From: Bacteroidota bacterium
GTDB lineage: Bacteria > Bacteroidota > Bacteroidia > Cytophagales > Cyclobacteriaceae
Reading direction: 5' to 3'
NCBI GenBank assembly: GCA_024643595.1
Contig: JAHEMS010000148.1
Coordinates: 1-7,986, forward strand
DNA: 7,986 nt
Part shown: positions 5,619 to 7,986 of the stretch, in pieces
How positions within the stretch are numbered: position 1 is the first letter of the stretch
Layout of the letters: each line of letters starts with the position of its first letter
Notes under the pieces: generated by a model
The model's database searches: none
The model's input: the letters and a program-made list of their open reading frames with translations, nothing else
Told to the model about the DNA's origin: nothing
Made by a program: the position numbers and the translations under genes

Positions 5619-7382
5619 TTAAACGATGTTGTAAAATAGAGAAATAAACGTAACACAAATAATAGTATATATAAGAGTTAACGGACCACCTACTTTTAAA
5701 AAATCTTTAAATGAATAACCACCAGGACCATACACCATCAGGTTGGTTTGATAACCGATTGGGGTAATGAAACTTCCAGAAGCGGCAAAAGCAATGGCAA
5801 CAAAAAATGGGGTGTAGGACAAATGCAGTTGCTCGGCCATTGACATGGCGATGGGAAACATAATGGAAACAGCAGCCGCGTTGGTAATAAGCGATGTTAG
5901 TAACAGCGTAACCACAAATAATGAAGATATCATGGCTACCGAACCCAACGATTTTACGGCATTAATAAGCCCATGCGCAATCAGCTGTGCAGTGCCCGAT
6001 TTTTCAAGCGCAACACCTATGGCCAAGGAACAAACCAGCAGTACCAACAAAGAAAGGTCAAGGTTGCGTTTGATATCGACAATGGTCAGTAAGCGTATTA
6101 TCACCATGGCAGTAAGCAGCACAAGACAAATTGTAAAGAGAGGAACTAACCCAGTGATACCCAATAATAAAGAAGCAAAAGCAATCCCGCCTGCCCAGGG
6201 ATACCACTTGGGTTTTGCGGTAGATATTTTTTGAGGGAGTGATACAAAGTACAAATCTTTATATCCGGTGGAATTGGTTACTTGATCACCGGCCAGCAGC
6301 AGCAGAAAATCGCCACCGGACAAATGCATCTCTCCTACTTTGACCGCAATTCTTTTCCCACCACGATGGATGGCAATGATAGAAGCATTGAATCGATTTC
6401 GAAAATCAGAATCTTTTATTCGAACACCAATCAAATCAGAGCCGGCTGATACAACCGCTTCAATAAAATTAAATTGGCCAAGCTGTTCGAGGTTATTTTG
6501 TTCAGGGATACTGAGGCCATTGTCTTCCCGGATAAGATTATAAATCGAATCGGTATTGCCTGAAAAAAATAACAGATCATTTTCTTTCAAGATTTCATCC
6601 GGTGCGACTGGTGAAATAATATCATTGTCACGATTTATCTCCACCAGATAGATGTCTTGCATTTTACGAAGCCCCGCATCGCGTACGGTTTTTCCAATCA
6701 GGGGGGATCCCTCAAAGACCAGGGTTTCGACAATGTATTCTTTAAGATTTTGCCGAACGGTATCAATCTTTTCATCGTGCTGGGGCAATAAATGATATCC
6801 TACAAAATATAGATATAAGCAGCCAATAACGGTTATAATGATACCCAGGTAAATAAAATCGGTAAAACCTAATAACGTAAGATTATATTCTGTCAGAAGA
6901 CCATTCAGCACCAGGTTGGTGGAAGTGCCTATTACCGTAATCATGCCACCAAAGATGGTGGCAAACGATAAGGGAATTAAAAACTTTGAAGATGAATTCC
7001 CGGTTTTATCGGCCCAGTCTTTCACATAGGGAATCATAAAGGCGACAATAGGAATATTATTAAGGAACGCTGAAATGGAAGAAACCATGACGATCATGCG
7101 CAGGAGAAACTGTTTTGGGGAAAGGTTTTTACGGAACATGTTAGCGAACAACTCCGTGCCATAAATGATGCGCATACCGGCAGTGACCAGCACCAATAGA
7201 AAAATGGTAATGATCTGTTGATTGGATAAGCCCCTAAGTAATTCCTGCGGAGTGATAATGTTCGTTACCATTAACACCATGGTGCTGATAAAAAATGATA
7301 AAGATGGATTAAACCATCCCTTATAAAGTGAAACGATAAGGAACAGGACAACCAACAGTGTAATTATCTGAGTAAACACCAT
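5619..7382 (-). CDS. SLC13-family permease with RCK_C (TrkA-C) domains, probable sulfate importer
   Basis: The 587-residue membrane protein has two hydrophobic halves separated by a soluble insert. Half 1 (about 1-200) has FLNNIPIVAFMIPYV (106-120) and the substrate-site loop GTSTNLVLNG (152-161). Half 2 (about 393-587) repeats this with TNAAAVSIMFPIA (500-512) and SGSFITPIGYQTN (535-547). The insert holds two RCK_C/TrkA-C-like modules, about 214-287 and 302-382, as in SLC13 sulfate carriers of the SAC1/SLT type. The family moves anions such as sulfate or dicarboxylates, usually with Na+. The sulfate role is inferred from its place as first gene of a cysC-cysD-cysN-cysQ run, 9 bp before cysC. 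The ATG at 7382 precedes the first membrane segment closely, and no signal peptide is needed. Dicarboxylate or another anion remains possible by family alone. Confidence 0.88.
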   Translation of the reverse strand: MVFTQIITLLVVLFLIVSLYKGWFNPSLSFFISTMVLMVTNIITPQELLRGLSNQQIITIFLLVLVTAGMRIIYGTELFANMFRKNLSPKQFLLRMIVMVSSISAFLNNIPIVAFMIPYVKDWADKTGNSSSKFLIPLSFATIFGGMITVIGTSTNLVLNGLLTEYNLTLLGFTDFIYLGIIITVIGCLYLYFVGYHLLPQHDEKIDTVRQNLKEYIVETLVFEGSPLIGKTVRDAGLRKMQDIYLVEINRDNDIISPVAPDEILKENDLLFFSGNTDSIYNLIREDNGLSIPEQNNLEQLGQFNFIEAVVSAGSDLIGVRIKDSDFRNRFNASIIAIHRGGKRIAVKVGEMHLSGGDFLLLLAGDQVTNSTGYKDLYFVSLPQKISTAKPKWYPWAGGIAFASLLLGITGLVPLFTICLVLLTAMVIIRLLTIVDIKRNLDLSLLVLLVCSLAIGVALEKSGTAQLIAHGLINAVKSLGSVAMISSLFVVTLLLTSLITNAAAVSIMFPIAMSMAEQLHLSYTPFFVAIAFAASGSFITPIGYQTNLMVYGPGGYSFKDFLKVGGPLTLIYTIICVTFISLFYNIV

Positions 7383-7435
7383 ATTGGCAAAGGAAGTGTT
7401 GGGTTATTTAGTCAACAAAAATTTGAAACAAGTCA

Positions 7436-7481
7436 AACCACATAATTAATCGTGAGTTTACTTCAGCGATTAATCGTGGTT
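7436..7481. repeat. Imperfect inverted repeat upstream of the permease-cys operon
   Basis: The left arm (7436-7452) and the reverse complement of the right arm (7467-7481) share AACCAC and ATTAATCG in the same order, differing only by ATA versus G between them; the spacer is 14 nt. The same region can be read as a 10-bp direct repeat, ATTAATCGTG, at 7445-7454 and 7469-7478. It lies 54 bp before the permease start and could be an operator, or a hairpin ending the sulfotransferase-like gene, though no strong T tract follows. Confidence 0.5.
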
Positions 7482-7526
7482 ATAATTCGACCGGTCAGTG
7501 TGAAATACTAAAAAAAGAAATCTCAA

Positions 7527-7986
7527 TTAAACCATTTCTCCCTTCATCAGATGCTTCAGCATCTCTTTGAAGTTCTCCTTCTTGTTCAAATGCGGAAAGG
7601 GTTCACTCGGAACGGGTACGCCAAGAAATTTACAAAGGGGCTCCCAGCCTTCACTGGCTTCGAATATGAGTAGCTTGTCAGCGGGAACGTATGCTTTAAC
7701 ATCTTCGTGATGTTTATTAAATAATTTTTCCGTTTCAGCTTTATCTTGAAATTTGCCCTCGAAGGTAACCCCGAATATCCTCTTTTTTGAAAGCTTCACA
7801 CACGCGATTACTTTCCTTAACCGAGGATTAAGGATTAACTTGGATATCATCGCCAACTTCTCTGGAAGTGTTTGTGGCCCTGCCTGCCAGATCGTGCTAT
7901 ACACACTGGAGTACCATTTTTCAAAAGGCCTGGTTGTTAATATTACTTTGGCATCAGGGTATTGCTTCATGTGCTCCTTATACCAG
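7527..7986 (-). CDS. Sulfotransferase-family protein, C-terminal part (5' end outside window)
   Basis: The frame is open to the right edge and reads WYKEH before the internal Met at 7970. That Met should not be taken as the start: family members have a similar (F/W)YKEL-type stretch before YPDAKVILTTR. About 153 residues are visible. YPDAKVILTTRPFEKWYSSV, the F-N-x-H-x-E/D-V helix (FNKHHEDV), and the end EGWEPLCKFLGVPVP followed by PFPHLNK match the P-loop sulfotransferase-like group I know as Sulfotransfer_4. Members are predicted to transfer a sulfuryl group from PAPS. The N-terminal P-loop that would bind the PAPS phosphosulfate is off the window, so activity cannot be judged. It lies 144 bp upstream of, and in the same direction as, the permease-cys genes, which would supply PAPS. 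Its acceptor is unknown. It ends with TAA at 7527. Confidence 0.82.
   Translation of the reverse strand, partial: WYKEHMKQYPDAKVILTTRPFEKWYSSVYSTIWQAGPQTLPEKLAMISKLILNPRLRKVIACVKLSKKRIFGVTFEGKFQDKAETEKLFNKHHEDVKAYVPADKLLIFEASEGWEPLCKFLGVPVPSEPFPHLNKKENFKEMLKHLMKGEMV

Noticed and set aside
7388..7413. TTCCTTTG before the permease as a -7 box, with a TTG 20 nt upstream
   Set aside because: One mismatch in the -7 box, spacing off by one, and it would leave an almost leaderless transcript; not convincing.
7509..7540. AT-rich hairpin (AGAAAT/ATTTCT) followed by seven T at the end of the sulfotransferase-like gene
   Set aside because: The stem is only 6-7 AT-rich pairs with a 12-nt loop that includes the stop codon; too weak to list as a terminator.
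1..7986. CRISPR array, transposase or integrase
   Set aside because: No regularly spaced short repeats beyond the one 98-bp pair, and no frame with transposase or integrase motifs on either strand.

Overview
All genes in this window lie on the minus strand. The composition is AT-rich, start codons lack Shine-Dalgarno sequences, the tRNA gene does not encode CCA, and its promoter matches the Bacteroidota pattern TTG-N19-TAnnTTTG. Together with the protein types this points to a member of the Bacteroidota, possibly Cytophagales-like; the species cannot be told from the sequence.

Right to middle (7986 down to 1998): the window opens inside a sulfotransferase-like gene whose 5' part lies off the right edge. 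A 144-bp gap with an imperfect inverted repeat follows, then a compact run of five genes: an SLC13-type permease with internal RCK_C/TrkA-C domains (probable sulfate importer), cysC (APS kinase), cysD and cysN (the two ATP sulfurylase subunits) and cysQ (PAP phosphatase). Together they import sulfate, activate it to APS, phosphorylate APS to PAPS, and remove PAP, the by-product of PAPS use. No PAPS/APS reductase or sulfite reductase is present. With a sulfotransferase-like gene just upstream, the cluster looks more like PAPS supply for sulfation than a complete cysteine pathway, though reductases could lie elsewhere.

Middle-left (1859 down to 1322): an intact tRNA-Val(TAC) gene with a clear promoter is followed by the most unusual part of the window. 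It holds a terminator hairpin, an 87-codon GIY-YIG nuclease gene starting 3 nt after that hairpin, a partial tRNA-Val copy that overlaps the end of the nuclease gene, an identical second hairpin, a 32-bp remnant of a second nuclease gene, an 18-nt remnant of a third tRNA-Val 3' end, and a different terminator. A 98-bp perfect direct repeat with a 336-bp period links the copies. This looks like a small tRNA-targeting GIY-YIG module that restores the tRNA 3' end and has been tandemly duplicated or inserted twice.

Left (983 to 1): the N-terminal 327 residues of an AsmA-like membrane-anchored protein, running off the left edge. The stretch 984-1321 holds no recognisable gene.
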